Shown here piece by piece: positions 16,747 to 25,768 of a DNA stretch of 53,500 bases. The stretch is taken from NCBI GenBank assembly GCA_022848865.1, contig JAJISE010000009.1, positions 1-53,500 of the forward strand, given 5' to 3'. Under the pieces are notes generated by a model. The model saw only the letters and a list, made by a program, of their open reading frames with translations. It made no database searches and was not told the origin of the DNA. Both the position numbers and the translations under genes were made by a program. This DNA is from Candidatus Thermoplasmatota archaeon (GTDB lineage Archaea; Thermoplasmatota; Thermoplasmata; RBG-16-68-12; JAGMCJ01). Position 1 is the stretch's first letter. Each line of letters begins with the position of its first letter.

Positions 16747-18348
16747 ATGAAATATGTGATAGTCACGGGCGGTGTTTTGTCGGGCCTTGGAAAGGGCATC
16801 ACGACCTCCTCGCTCGGTATGCTACTCAGAGCGCGGGAGCTTCACGTGACAGCGATCAAGATCGACCCTTACCTGAACTGCGATGCTGGAACGATGAATC
16901 CCTTCCAGCACGGTGAGGTCTTCGTCCTGGATGATGGTAGCGAAGTCGACATGGACTTCGGGAACTACGAGAGGTTCATAGATGTCAGTCTCACGACCGA
17001 TCACAACATAACGACCGGGAAGGTCTACAGAGAGGTCATCGAGAAGGAGAGAAGAGGGGACTACCTCGGTAACACTGTGCAGATCATTCCGCACATCACG
17101 GACGAGATAAAGAACGAGATCGTGCGGGTGGGGGAGGACAGCGGTGTCGATGTGACGCTCGTGGAGCTCGGTGGAACCGTCGGTGACATAGAATCCATGC
17201 CCTTCCTCGAGGCGGTCAGGCAACTCTCAAGAGATGCGGGGAGAGAGAACATCGTTTTCATCCACACGACTCTGGTCCCTATACTTGGAGCCGTGAAGGA
17301 GCAGAAGACGAAGCCGACCCAGCACTCGGTGAGAGAGCTGAGAGCGATAGGCATCAAGCCAGACATAATTGTTACGAGGTCCGAGAGACCGCTTGAGCCG
17401 TCCATCAAGAACAAGATATCGCTCTTCTGCGATGTTCCTAGTGACGCGGTAATCAGCGCGCATGACGTTGGGTCCATCTACGAGGTCCCGCTCCTGCTGG
17501 AAGAACAGGGTCTTACGGACTTCGTGCTGAAGAGATTCGGGTTTGACAGGACAGAGGAGAACCTCACGGAATGGAAGGGCTATCTTGACAGGCTGCTGAA
17601 TCCAAAGGATGCCGTGAACATCGCCCTGGTCGGGAAGTACACTCACCTGATGGACTCGTACATCAGTCACGTTGAGGCCCTGAACCATGCTGGAGCCAAG
17701 GCCAAGGCCAGAGTGAACATCGTGTGGGTGGAAAGCGAGGACCTGGAAGCAGGCCGGTCAAAGGATCTGCTCACCAAAGCAGATGGCATACTGGTCCCCG
17801 GTGGTTTCGGCGACAGGGGAACACAGGGAAAGATCATCGCGATCCGGTTTGCGAGGGAGAACGGCGTTCCCTTCCTGGGCGTATGCCTTGGCTTCCAGCT
17901 GGCAACGGTGGAGTTCTCGAGGCATGTAGCTGGCATGGATGGTGCAAACAGCTCGGAGTTTGACCATGACACGCCCTATCCGGTCGTGGACCTGCTCCCA
18001 GAGCAGAAGGAGGTCGTGGACATGGGCGCAACGATGAGGCTCGGTGTTCACGAAATAGCTGTCAGAGAGAGCTCAACCGCCGAGAGACTCTACGAGAACA
18101 CCAGGATAAAGGAGAGACACAGGCACAGGTTTGAGATAAATCCTGACTTCATAGACAGAATCGAGAAGGAAGGTCTGGAATACACCGGACGGTCGATGGA
18201 TGACAGGAGGATGGAGATTGCGGAGTTGGCAGGCCATCCCTATTTCGTCGCGTCGCAGTTCCATCCGGAGTTCAAATCGAGGCCGCTCAGGCCGTCCCCG
18301 CTCCATTACGGACTGGTCCGGGCATCTCTCGAGCGGAAAAGGGAATAG
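16747..18348 (+). CDS. pyrG: CTP synthase
   Basis: 533 aa. It makes CTP from UTP, glutamine and ATP. The N-terminal synthetase domain starts [21 protein letters not shown] and contains [15 protein letters not shown] and [14 protein letters not shown]. The C-terminal class I glutamine amidotransferase has GGFGDRG, the nucleophile loop FLGVCLGFQ (Cys near 380), and the catalytic His-Glu in [11 protein letters not shown] 16747 matches the family start; a longer frame to 16642 is not supported by homology. TTAATTTACG about 35 bases upstream is a possible TATA box. The length is normal. Confidence 0.98.
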   Translation: MKYVIVTGGVLSGLGKGITTSSLGMLLRARELHVTAIKIDPYLNCDAGTMNPFQHGEVFVLDDGSEVDMDFGNYERFIDVSLTTDHNITTGKVYREVIEKERRGDYLGNTVQIIPHITDEIKNEIVRVGEDSGVDVTLVELGGTVGDIESMPFLEAVRQLSRDAGRENIVFIHTTLVPILGAVKEQKTKPTQHSVRELRAIGIKPDIIVTRSERPLEPSIKNKISLFCDVPSDAVISAHDVGSIYEVPLLLEEQGLTDFVLKRFGFDRTEENLTEWKGYLDRLLNPKDAVNIALVGKYTHLMDSYISHVEALNHAGAKAKARVNIVWVESEDLEAGRSKDLLTKADGILVPGGFGDRGTQGKIIAIRFARENGVPFLGVCLGFQLATVEFSRHVAGMDGANSSEFDHDTPYPVVDLLPEQKEVVDMGATMRLGVHEIAVRESSTAERLYENTRIKERHRHRFEINPDFIDRIEKEGLEYTGRSMDDRRMEIAELAGHPYFVASQFHPEFKSRPLRPSPLHYGLVRASLERKRE

Positions 18349-18397
18349 ATGGCCTGATGGCAAAGCTTTTTAGATGACCTGACTCTTCTGTCGGTGA

Positions 18398-19018
18398 ATG
18401 GCAGAGCAAGACTACGATGCACTATTGGAGAGGGCAAGAAAGAGCCTGCCCGAGAGAGTGATCACACGCGAGAGGTTCAGAGTGCCCGAGGTCCAGGTGT
18501 TCATCGAGGGGAAGACTACTGTCTTCAGGAACTTCGAGGAGATAGCCGATGCCGTGAACCGAGAGCCGTCGCAGATACTCGTCTACCTTCTCAGGGAACT
18601 CGGCACGGCTGGCACGATCGACGGGAAGAGGGTCGTTTTCAAGGGGAGGGTTCCGGCGATCCAAGTCGAGAAACGCCTGAAGGGCTACATCGAGACCTTC
18701 GTCCTGTGCTCGGAATGCCAGCGCCCGGACACGAAACTCGTCAAGGAGGGGCGAGTAACGCTGCTGGAATGCGATGCTTGCGGTGCTCATAGACCTGTTA
18801 AGTTCGGAAGGATTCTCCCAAAGGAGGAGGAGGCGCCTCTTGTGGAGGGCAAGATCTACGAGGTCATGATTCAGGACATAGGGAAGAAGGGAGACGGTAT
18901 CGCAAAGAAGGACAAGTACATCATCTATGTGCCAGGAACCGCTAAGGGCTCGATCGTCAAGATCAGGATTGACAAGATCACGGGGAACATCGCCTTCGCC
19001 ACTCTCTCAAGGGAATGA
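18398..19018 (+). CDS. Translation initiation factor aIF2 subunit beta with C-terminal TRAM domain
   Basis: 206 aa. The beta subunit of the heterotrimeric aIF2 carries initiator Met-tRNA to the small subunit. The core domain includes IADAVNREPSQILVYLLRELG and GRVPAIQVEKRLKGYI. The zinc finger is CSECQRPDT (Cys near 104 and 107) and LECDACGAHR. After residue 145 comes a TRAM RNA-binding domain: EGKIYEVMIQDIGKKGDGIAK then GTAKGSIVKIRI. Such fused forms are known in some archaea; plain aIF2-beta is about 140 aa. CTTTTTAGATG centred near 18370 suggests a leaderless transcript. One base separates its stop from the presenilin-like gene. Confidence 0.95.
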   Translation: MAEQDYDALLERARKSLPERVITRERFRVPEVQVFIEGKTTVFRNFEEIADAVNREPSQILVYLLRELGTAGTIDGKRVVFKGRVPAIQVEKRLKGYIETFVLCSECQRPDTKLVKEGRVTLLECDACGAHRPVKFGRILPKEEEAPLVEGKIYEVMIQDIGKKGDGIAKKDKYIIYVPGTAKGSIVKIRIDKITGNIAFATLSRE

Positions 19019-19019
19019 G

Positions 19020-19961
19020 ATGAAAGAGGAAGTCCCCGCCGTCGTCGCAATGGGTTGTCTATTAGTCATCACGCAATCGCTCGCGGTCCTCCTTGCGATA
19101 CCTTTCGCGGCGAGCGGATACGAGGCGTTCCCCAATCCCGAGGACCCGGTCAACCCCATTCTCTATGTGTTCCTCATCCTGGCCTTCACGGGTGTCATCC
19201 TTCTTGCGATTAGGATGGGTAGGAAGGGGTTAATCACCCTTTTCGTGCTCCTAGCGATCTTCCTCACCATGATCTTCGTCCTATCCGTTCCTCTGTACTA
19301 CGTCTTGCTTGTGGCCTTTGATCCTGCGACTGCCGATCTAATCTCCATGATAGTATCGGTTGCGATCGCCACAGTCGTAACTTTCGTCTCCTACAAGCAT
19401 CCTGAGTGGTACGTCGTCGACGGTGTGGGAATCACTGTTGCGGCGGGTGTGACGGCCATAATCGGAATATCCTTCGCGATACTCCCGGCAATCATTCTGC
19501 TTGTCGCGCTTGCGGTGTACGATGCGATCTCCGTCTACAAGACAAAACACATGGTGACCTTGGCCGATGCTGTCACGGAACAGCATCTCCCGATTCTTCT
19601 TGTCATACCGAAATCGAAATCATATTCCTACAAGACCGAGGCAGGTCTCAAGGAACAGCTAAAGAAGAAGAAAAAGCGGGAGGCGATGTTCATGGGGCTC
19701 GGGGACATAATAATCCCCGGGGCCCTCGTCGTGTCTGCCTTTCGCTGGCTACCCGACCAGCTCTTCATCGGTTTCCCCGCTCAGATCCTGGTCGCCATAT
19801 TCACGATAATCGGCGTCGTCATCGGCTTCTCGATTCTGATGAGGTTCGTGCTGAAGGGGAATCCGCAGGCAGGCCTTCCACTACTGAATGCAGGAGCCAT
19901 CCTCGGGTTCCTAGTCTCCTACATCTTCTTCTATGGCGATCTGAGCTTTGGAATAGCCTGA
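19020..19961 (+). CDS. Presenilin-like A22 family intramembrane aspartyl protease
   Basis: 313 aa with about nine membrane segments. The two catalytic aspartates of the presenilin/signal-peptide-peptidase family are visible: VYDAISVYKT (Asp near 168) and GLGDIIIPG (Asp near 229, the GxGD motif). The third signature, usually PALP, is present as QAGLPLL, so the first Pro-Ala step is altered. Family members cut membrane helices, for example remnant signal peptides. A cytosolic loop rich in lysine (KEQLKKKKKRE) lies between the aspartates. ATG 19020 begins one base after the aIF2-beta stop, and a phosphoesterase follows 13 bases downstream, so it sits in a three-gene operon. Confidence 0.9.
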   Translation: MKEEVPAVVAMGCLLVITQSLAVLLAIPFAASGYEAFPNPEDPVNPILYVFLILAFTGVILLAIRMGRKGLITLFVLLAIFLTMIFVLSVPLYYVLLVAFDPATADLISMIVSVAIATVVTFVSYKHPEWYVVDGVGITVAAGVTAIIGISFAILPAIILLVALAVYDAISVYKTKHMVTLADAVTEQHLPILLVIPKSKSYSYKTEAGLKEQLKKKKKREAMFMGLGDIIIPGALVVSAFRWLPDQLFIGFPAQILVAIFTIIGVVIGFSILMRFVLKGNPQAGLPLLNAGAILGFLVSYIFFYGDLSFGIA

Positions 19962-19974
19962 AGGGCGTGGGGAC

Positions 19975-20598
19975 ATGAGGATACTGGCAACTTCTGACAT
20001 CCATTCCTCGAACGAAGGGGCAAGGGCGCTTCGCGAGGCTGTTCTCTCCCAAGAGCCAGACCTGACTCTCGTGTGTGGAGATATCACTCACTTCGGGCCC
20101 TTGGCTTGGGCGAGGTCCTTTCTGGAGGGGCTTCCAGGCAGAGTCCTCGCCATCCCAGGAAACTGCGACCCCCTGGAAACGAAGTCCCTATTGGAGGACA
20201 TGGGCGTCTCGCTTCACGCAAGGAGAATCGAGGTGGATGACTGCACCTTCGTTGGACTGGGCGGTTCGAGCCCGACGCCTTTCCACACCCCGTTCGAGGT
20301 CTCGGAGGACGAGATTAGGTCAGCGCTCACTCCATTGATGAGGCCAGGCGTTATTCTCGTGACGCACGACGCGCCCAGGGGACGGCTGGATGTCGTGCCA
20401 GGACGGGGTTCCGTTGGAAGCATGGCCATCAAGGAGATCGTGGAGGAGTTCTCGCCCATCTTCTCAATCTTCGGTCATCTGCACGAGAGTTTTGGAATCC
20501 ACAGAGAGGAGACTATCTACATCAATCCGGGCAGCGGGATGTTCGGTAGGTACGCGATGGTCGACACTGAGACCAGGGAAGTCCTTCTGAAGGAGTGA
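19975..20598 (+). CDS. Calcineurin-like metallophosphoesterase
   Basis: 207 aa with the complete metallophosphoesterase motif series: TSDIHSS (D-x-H, residues 7-9), CGDITH, PGNCDPLE (the GNHD box with Cys in the third place), VTHDAPRG, and FGHLHES near the C-terminus. It binds two metal ions and hydrolyses phosphate esters. The substrate is unknown; YfcE- and Mre11-like small members are similar in size. GTGGGGAC immediately precedes the ATG. It is the third gene of the aIF2-beta and presenilin-like operon. Confidence 0.9.
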   Translation: MRILATSDIHSSNEGARALREAVLSQEPDLTLVCGDITHFGPLAWARSFLEGLPGRVLAIPGNCDPLETKSLLEDMGVSLHARRIEVDDCTFVGLGGSSPTPFHTPFEVSEDEIRSALTPLMRPGVILVTHDAPRGRLDVVPGRGSVGSMAIKEIVEEFSPIFSIFGHLHESFGIHREETIYINPGSGMFGRYAMVDTETREVLLKE

Positions 20599-20636
20599 CC
20601 GTGCTGTCATCAGACCAGCAACTGGACCTTCGCAAC

Positions 20637-20648
20637 GTTTTTATAGAG
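20637..20648 (+). promoter_or_regulatory. TATA-like promoter of rps8e
   Basis: GTTTTTATAGAG lies in the 81-base gap before rps8e, centred about 37 bases before the ATG. Confidence 0.5.
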
Positions 20649-20679
20649 CACCGTCAATGGTGCAGGCCCCAGTGAAACC

Positions 20680-21060
20680 ATGGCTCTTTGGCAAGGAAAA
20701 TCCAGGAGGAAGTCCTCAGGCGGAAGACTGCGCCGATCCCGCAAGAAGAGGAAGTTCGAGATAGGCAGGGAGCAGCAGTATGCTTCCACCGGGGAACATA
20801 GAGTCAAGCTGTACAAGACCAGAGGACACAATCAGAAGGTCAGGCTGTTGAAGGCCGAGTGGGCCAACGTTCTGGACCCGAAAAAGAAGACTACGAAGAA
20901 GACAAAGATCCTCACCGTGAAGACCAATCCCGCCAATCCCCACTTCGTGCAGAGGAACATCATCACGAAGGGTGCGACGATAGAGACGGAGCTGGGCACG
21001 GCGAGAGTGACTTCCCGCCCCGGTCAGCACGGCGTGGTCAACGCCGTTCTCACTGAATAG
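20680..21060 (+). CDS. rps8e: 30S ribosomal protein S8e
   Basis: 126-aa archaeal S8e, a small-subunit protein shared with eukaryotes. The start [18 protein letters not shown] and basic [11 protein letters not shown] are diagnostic. Further marks are [35 protein letters not shown] and the C-terminal [30 protein letters not shown] at about 20636-20648 is a good TATA box, giving a start about 11 bases before the ATG. SRP19 follows 41 bases downstream. Confidence 0.98.
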   Translation: MALWQGKSRRKSSGGRLRRSRKKRKFEIGREQQYASTGEHRVKLYKTRGHNQKVRLLKAEWANVLDPKKKTTKKTKILTVKTNPANPHFVQRNIITKGATIETELGTARVTSRPGQHGVVNAVLTE

Positions 21061-21101
21061 AACGGAAAGGCTTTTTTGTCCTGCAAGGGATACGTGCGAC
21101 G

Positions 21102-21389
21102 ATGCCTCGGAAAAAGGACCTGATTATTCTTTGGCCCTGCTACTTCGACAAGGCCAAGACCAGAAAGGAGGGCAGAAGGGTCCCGAAGAAGTTCGCCATA
21201 CACGAACCGACTGTGGAGGCAATCGCAAACGCGGCGAAGGACCTGGGCTACTATGTCGAGATCGAGCCGGAGAAGAGTCATCCTTCTGAGCCCTGGAGAG
21301 GCAACGGCCGTGTGATCGTGGCCAAGACGACTTCCAAACCGGACATCGTTATGCAGATAGCTTCCCGACTGAAGGATCAGCGGTCCTGA
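21102..21389 (+). CDS. srp19: Signal recognition particle 19 kDa protein
   Basis: 95 aa. It binds helices 6 and 8 of SRP RNA and prepares the site for SRP54. The family pattern is clear: IILWPCYFDKAKTRKEGRRV, then FAIHEPTVEAIANAAKDLGY, and the basic C-terminal GRVIVAKTTSK. Size is normal for the archaeal protein. The last 13 bases overlap the 3' end of the convergent DUF211 gene. It lies just downstream of rps8e and may share its transcript. Confidence 0.96.
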   Translation: MPRKKDLIILWPCYFDKAKTRKEGRRVPKKFAIHEPTVEAIANAAKDLGYYVEIEPEKSHPSEPWRGNGRVIVAKTTSKPDIVMQIASRLKDQRS

Positions 21390-21691
21390 GGCGTCTCCAC
21401 CTCTTCCACCATCTTCTTTCCCGCTGAAACACTGTCAACGGAGTGTATGACCGCCCCCATCGCCTCGATGGTGCCAGTCACCTTGTCGAAGTTTATGGAG
21501 TGTCCCTCGATGGTTATCTTGATGCTCTCGGTGTCTTTGTCGACCTCGTTGACCGAGCAGTTCACTCCAAGAACTCCCACGAGCTTCCCAAGCTTCCTGG
21601 AAAGCTCCACAATAGAAGGGGTATGAGGCTTCAGAACGTCGAGAACCAATCGTTTTATTTCGCTCACTATGTGTTCCCTGCCTATAGCCAT
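21377..21691 (-). CDS. DUF211 family protein
   Basis: 104 aa with the DUF211 signature: KRLVLDVLKPHTPSIVELSR, LGVNCSVNEVDKDTESIKIT and GAVIHSVDSVSAG. These are small archaeal ferredoxin-like proteins, thought to be ligand-binding or regulatory; no activity is certain. The start could be ATG 21691 or GTG 21667, which has AGGGA just upstream and matches the usual N-terminus better. A TATA-like CTTATAATCC lies at 21705-21714. It is tail to tail with srp19. Confidence 0.9.
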   Translation of the reverse strand: MAIGREHIVSEIKRLVLDVLKPHTPSIVELSRKLGKLVGVLGVNCSVNEVDKDTESIKITIEGHSINFDKVTGTIEAMGAVIHSVDSVSAGKKMVEEVETPQDR

Positions 21692-21706
21692 AACACGGAT
21701 GAGGGA

Positions 21707-22609
21707 TTATAAGCTTTTTGGGCTGGTTATGATCTCACACCCAGACTCTGTTACGATGACCGTGTGTTCGGCTTGGGACACCATTCCACCGCCCCCGTCC
21801 CTGAGAATGGGATAGGTATACAGGGCTCCGAGTCTGACGAGCTTGCCGATCCTGTGCGAGGATTTGTTATCGAATTGCAGACACCAGCGCTCGGCGAAGG
21901 GCAATGTCAGGAAGGTTTCCTCAATCGAGCGGAGTAGGGTTGTCAGCGCTCTCTTCTTCAGATCCCTGGCGCGGAGAAGCCTGTAGATGTTCCCTCCCTT
22001 CTTGCCCGTGACCTTTCCCGCCCCGTTGGTGGCAAAGGGCTCGATCGCCAGAACGTCCCCTTCTTTCGCTGTGGCACTGTTGGTGTCCAGTACGTTCGGG
22101 ACGCTCTTTCCAGCGTGCAGAGAGAATTGCTGCATACTATGACCGGTGAGGTTCGAGATGGACTTGTACCCGACCGAGTCGACTGCCCTCTCGATGGCTC
22201 CCCCAATCATCCTCATCTGGACGTTGGGCTTGAGCAGCTCGATTGCCGTCTGGAGAGCGTGTTCGGAGGCTCGTATCAGGTCCGTCCAGTTCCGCGTGCC
22301 GACCTCCACTGTCATGGCCGTATCGCCGATGTACCCGTTAACGTGGACGCCCACATCAACCTTGACGATGTCCCCTCTGACGAATACGTCCTTGGAGTTG
22401 TGATGTGGTGTGAAGTGTGCGGCCACGTCATTGACGGCGACGTTGACAGGGAACGCGGGGACGCCTCCCTTCTTCTTGATGAGGTCTTCCGTTTTCTCGG
22501 CCACCTCGAGGTAGGTCGACCCTTCCCTGACGAGACTAGCTCCGTAAGTCCTGGCCTCACCCGCAATCCTTCCTGCGGTGTGATAGGCCTCCAGAACCTC
22601 ATCATCCAT
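21707..22609 (-). CDS. map: Methionine aminopeptidase, type II (archaeal)
   Basis: 300 aa. It removes the initiator methionine from new proteins. The pita-bread metal site is intact: VDVGVHVNGYIGDTA (two Asp), LTGHSMQQ (His), AIEPFAT (Glu) and SQAEHTVIV (Glu). The helical insertion of type II enzymes is present near residues 195-270. The first 8 bases overlap the end of the sua5-like gene (stop at 22602-22604), so the two are coupled. It is the last gene of the radA - MBL - sua5 - map cluster. Confidence 0.97.
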   Translation of the reverse strand: MDDEVLEAYHTAGRIAGEARTYGASLVREGSTYLEVAEKTEDLIKKKGGVPAFPVNVAVNDVAAHFTPHHNSKDVFVRGDIVKVDVGVHVNGYIGDTAMTVEVGTRNWTDLIRASEHALQTAIELLKPNVQMRMIGGAIERAVDSVGYKSISNLTGHSMQQFSLHAGKSVPNVLDTNSATAKEGDVLAIEPFATNGAGKVTGKKGGNIYRLLRARDLKKRALTTLLRSIEETFLTLPFAERWCLQFDNKSSHRIGKLVRLGALYTYPILRDGGGGMVSQAEHTVIVTESGCEIITSPKSL

Positions 22610-23228
22610 AGGACTCTATCCTCTCCCTCGGAATCGCGCCCACTCTTAATATCCTTATCTCATTCTGCGAGAGGTCCACTATCGTGGATGGAACTCCGAG
22701 CGGAGCCTTGCCCCCGTCTACGTAGTAGTCGACCTTGCTTCCGAGCTGGTCGATTGCCCCCTCAACCGACGTGGGATTCTCACCGCCGTGGAGGTTTGCG
22801 CTTGTGGCTGTTATGGGGCCAAACTCCTCTGCGAGTTCCACGACAAGGGGCTGGAATGGAATCCTGATACCAATCGTATCGCCTCCGGAAATCAACTTGA
22901 AGGACATGGCTCTCCTCTTCTTGAGGACGAGGGTCAGCGGACCGGGCAGGAACTCATCGAAAAGTGTTCGGGCAAGTTCACCGACTTCTGCTATCTTCTC
23001 CACATCCTCCCACGTGCTCACAGCGAGAGGGAGCGGGTCATTCCTTGGCCTACCTTTCAGATCATAAATCCTCTCGACGGCATTTCCGTTCTCGGGATCC
23101 CCGCCCAGACCGTAGAGGGTTTCTGTCGGAAAAACGACCAGTTTTCCTTCTTCCAATGCGAGTCGAACTAGCTCGAAGTCCTCATCCGCTAGCGTCCCTT
23201 CGGGCTTCTTGCATCTAAGCAGCTTCAT
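22602..23228 (-). CDS. Threonylcarbamoyl-AMP synthase (Sua5/YrdC/YciO family)
   Basis: 208 aa. It makes threonylcarbamoyl-AMP from threonine, bicarbonate and ATP, the first step of the tRNA t6A modification. Family marks: GKLVVFPTETLYGLGGD, ERIYDLKGRPRNDPLPLA, FLPGPLTLVLKKR, TIGIRIPFQPL and ATSANLHGGENPT. Length matches YrdC rather than the longer Sua5 with its extra C-terminal domain. It begins 9 bases after the MBL hydrolase stop and overlaps map by 8 bases, so it sits within an operon. Confidence 0.94.
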   Translation of the reverse strand: MKLLRCKKPEGTLADEDFELVRLALEEGKLVVFPTETLYGLGGDPENGNAVERIYDLKGRPRNDPLPLAVSTWEDVEKIAEVGELARTLFDEFLPGPLTLVLKKRRAMSFKLISGGDTIGIRIPFQPLVVELAEEFGPITATSANLHGGENPTSVEGAIDQLGSKVDYYVDGGKAPLGVPSTIVDLSQNEIRILRVGAIPRERIESYG

Positions 23229-23237
23229 CTATGTCCC

Positions 23238-23891
23238 TCAAACGAGTGTGTAAACCTTGATGCTCCTGTAGCTGGCTTGGATGTGCTTGTGGGCATTGCC
23301 TTGCACTGCTGGACCATGACCGGGGTAGAGGTTTTCGATTGGAATCTCTGTGAGGCTCTTAACCGATTTCACCAGCTCCTGGAGGTTTCCAGTCGGGAAA
23401 TCCCATCTGCCGACCCCTCCATACGCGAACACGGTGTCTCCGCACAAGAGAGATTTCGTGCCCTCCTCATAGAGGCATATGCTCCCCTTTGTATGGCCTG
23501 GTGTGTGTATGACCCTCAGCCCTTCTGTCCCGATCTCGATGACGTCGCCATATCCGATGGACTCCACATCGAGCTTGTCCAGTTCCTTTCCGAACATCTG
23601 CGCTGCCGTCGTCACTTGGTCAGCTGACCTGAGAGAGGGTGCTTCATCCTTTGAGGCGTAGAGAGTTGCATCGCAGGCTTCTGAGAGTGCTTTAGCCCCT
23701 CCCACATGGTCGATGTGCCTGTGCGTGAGGATTATCCTGTCGATGTCCTTCGGATCGATGAACTCCGACAATGCGTTGACGCACTCCTCCGACGAGAGGC
23801 CTGTGCCAGTATCAATGAGAATTGATGTCCGAGACATCACCAGGTACATATTCGCATCGTACCCTGGATCCGCAATGAGTCGCACTTCCAT
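23238..23891 (-). CDS. MBL-fold metallo-hydrolase
   Basis: 217 aa, glyoxalase II-like. It carries the zinc-binding LTHRHIDHVGG (HxHxDH), HTPGHTKGSICLY, LLCGDTVFAYGG and YPGHGPAVQ motifs. The substrate is unknown; many such proteins hydrolyse thioesters. I chose ATG 23891 because a longer frame to 24113 would run deep into radA. CTAAATATCG at about 23914-23924 lies about 28 bases before it, which suggests a leaderless transcript starting inside the radA tail. It precedes the sua5-like gene by 9 bases. Confidence 0.9.
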   Translation of the reverse strand: MEVRLIADPGYDANMYLVMSRTSILIDTGTGLSSEECVNALSEFIDPKDIDRIILTHRHIDHVGGAKALSEACDATLYASKDEAPSLRSADQVTTAAQMFGKELDKLDVESIGYGDVIEIGTEGLRVIHTPGHTKGSICLYEEGTKSLLCGDTVFAYGGVGRWDFPTGNLQELVKSVKSLTEIPIENLYPGHGPAVQGNAHKHIQASYRSIKVYTLV

Positions 23892-23931
23892 GAGGAGTTG
23901 CAGTAGGGCGGGTTCGATATTTAGGATTTCC

Positions 23932-24873
23932 TCAGTCAGATACCCCATTCCCGTCAACGAGGAAGACAGCTTCGCCCTCTGGAAGGTTTGGAGAGTCCAC
24001 GAGCCTCGCGATGCGTTTTCCGCCTTTGCTCTTCCTGAGATACATTCTGAATGTGGCGGTGTGGCCGACGATGTGACCGCCAATCGGACGGGTCGGATCC
24101 CCAAAGAATGCATCCGGCTTTGCCATGACCTGGTTCGTCACACAAACCACAGCGTTGAAGGCATCTCCAAACCTCAGAAGACCGTGCATGTGCTTGTTGA
24201 GAAGCTGCTGCCTTTCGGCGAGAGCTCCCCTTCCTATGTACTCCGCCCTGAAATGCGCGGTCATAGAATCGACCACGAGAAGCCTAGCGTTGTATTCCTT
24301 GGCAACCTCCATTGCCTTCTCTGCGAGAAGCATCTGGTGATGGGAATTGAAAGCCCGAGCAACGTGTATGCTTTTGAGCGTTTCGTCCGGATCCAGTTCC
24401 AGAGCGGTCGCCATTTGTGATATTCTCTCTGGCCTGAACGTGTTCTCGCTATCAATCCAAATCGTCCCGCCATCGAGTCCTCCTTGGTCGACCGGGAGGG
24501 TCACGTTCACCGCGAGCTGATGTGCGATCTGTGTCTTGCCGCTCCCGAATTCGCCAAAGAGCTCACTTATGGCCTGTGTCTCGAATCCTCCACCGAGAAG
24601 CTCGTTCAGGGCCTTCGCCCCCGATGTCAGTTTTCCTACAAACTTACGCTTCTCCAGCAGTGCCTCTCCTGTCTCGAATCCGCCGATGTCCGCGGCCTCC
24701 CTGGCGGCCAAGATAATCTTCTGAGCCGTGCTCGCGCCAATCTCAGCGGCATCTGCGAGCGCCTGAGGTGCCGTAACAGCAATCGCCATGAGATCGTTGT
24801 ATCCAGCGTCCTTCAGTTTGTCGGCGGTTGCAGGTCCTACTCCTGGCAACTCCTCGATATCTGTTGCGTTCAT
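23932..24873 (-). CDS. radA: DNA repair and recombination protein RadA
   Basis: 313-aa archaeal Rad51/RecA-family recombinase. The N-terminal helix-hairpin-helix domain reads [18 protein letters not shown]. The ATPase core has Walker [10 protein letters not shown] near residue 113, Walker [12 protein letters not shown], and the L2-side [22 protein letters not shown]. No intein is present. TTATAAGG at about 24907-24915 is the TATA box, and GGTGGTGAAGGA lies directly before the ATG. It heads the minus-strand cluster with MBL, sua5-like and map genes. Confidence 0.98.
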   Translation of the reverse strand: MNATDIEELPGVGPATADKLKDAGYNDLMAIAVTAPQALADAAEIGASTAQKIILAAREAADIGGFETGEALLEKRKFVGKLTSGAKALNELLGGGFETQAISELFGEFGSGKTQIAHQLAVNVTLPVDQGGLDGGTIWIDSENTFRPERISQMATALELDPDETLKSIHVARAFNSHHQMLLAEKAMEVAKEYNARLLVVDSMTAHFRAEYIGRGALAERQQLLNKHMHGLLRFGDAFNAVVCVTNQVMAKPDAFFGDPTRPIGGHIVGHTATFRMYLRKSKGGKRIARLVDSPNLPEGEAVFLVDGNGVSD

Positions 24874-25018
24874 TCCTTCACCACCATGGAGTAAATCCCG
24901 CCGCGCCTTATAAGGCTATTTTTCGGAGATGAGTAAAACTGAAGTCTGAACCCCTCGAAATACGTCGAATTTGGCGGTGAAACGACAACTGCTTAAGACT
25001 CAATACAATCGCTCACCT

Positions 25019-25768
25019 GTGAAGAGAGTAAGCTTCGACAGGATCGCCAATGAATATGATAAGACCAGGGAGTTGCCAGAAGACGCGATGAACAGCGTCC
25101 TTGACGCCCTGTGCGAGGAAATGCCTGAGAGTTCGGGCATACTCGACGTTGGATCCGGAACCGCCAGATTCGCAATTCCACTGTCAACGAGGGGTTTTTC
25201 GGTTGTGGGCATCGACATATCTGAGGAGATGCTCGGGATCTCCAGATGCAAAGGGTTCGATCGCCTGGCAAGAGCGGACTCGTCATCCTTACCATTCAGA
25301 GACGCAGCATTCGACTTCGCCTTGGCGGTCCATGTCTTCCATCTCCTTGAGGACTGGACCCGCACGGTCGCGGAAATCAGGAGGGTCCTGAGAGATTCTC
25401 TTATGTCTGTCGTAATCGAGAACGAAACGAAATGGTTTGGTGAGACGTATCATGATTTGCTCAGAGAGCACGGGTACGACAAGGACCATCCAGGCGTAGG
25501 GGAGAAGGGTCTCGCCGAAAGGGTGAAACCCAGACTAGTGAAGGAGGTGGCAAGTGTGACGCACCATCGAGCAGCCGATCGCGTCATAGACAGACTGGAT
25601 GAAAGGTGCTTTTCGAGTCAATGGGAAGTCCCAGGGGAGTTGCACAGAGCCGTGATTACGGAGATGAGGGAGAGGTGGTCCGGAGAGGAATTCGAAAACA
25701 GCTACGATGTCCTCGTCTACGCATGGGATGTGGGGCAACTGGATGAGTTAGTCACTGAAGCGCGCTAG
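25019..25768 (+). CDS. Class I SAM-dependent methyltransferase
   Basis: About 249 aa. The Rossmann-fold methyltransferase core has motif I ILDVGSGTARFAIPL, the acidic GIDISEEMLGI (motif II), ADSSSLPFRDAAFDFALAVHVFHLL (motifs III-IV) and EIRRVLRDSLMSVVI. The family is the UbiE/SAM11 type acting on a small molecule or unknown substrate. The frame is open to TTG 24971, but GTG 25019 gives the usual start (FDRIANEYDKTRE) and has TTAAGAC about 26 bases upstream, fitting a leaderless transcript. It overlaps the end of dphB by 4 bases, tail to tail. Confidence 0.88.
   Translation: MKRVSFDRIANEYDKTRELPEDAMNSVLDALCEEMPESSGILDVGSGTARFAIPLSTRGFSVVGIDISEEMLGISRCKGFDRLARADSSSLPFRDAAFDFALAVHVFHLLEDWTRTVAEIRRVLRDSLMSVVIENETKWFGETYHDLLREHGYDKDHPGVGEKGLAERVKPRLVKEVASVTHHRAADRVIDRLDERCFSSQWEVPGELHRAVITEMRERWSGEEFENSYDVLVYAWDVGQLDELVTEAR

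Noticed and set aside
23892-24113. N-terminal extension of the MBL hydrolase
   Set aside because: The extra 74 residues run through radA coding sequence in another frame and do not fit the family; ATG 23891 gives the normal start.
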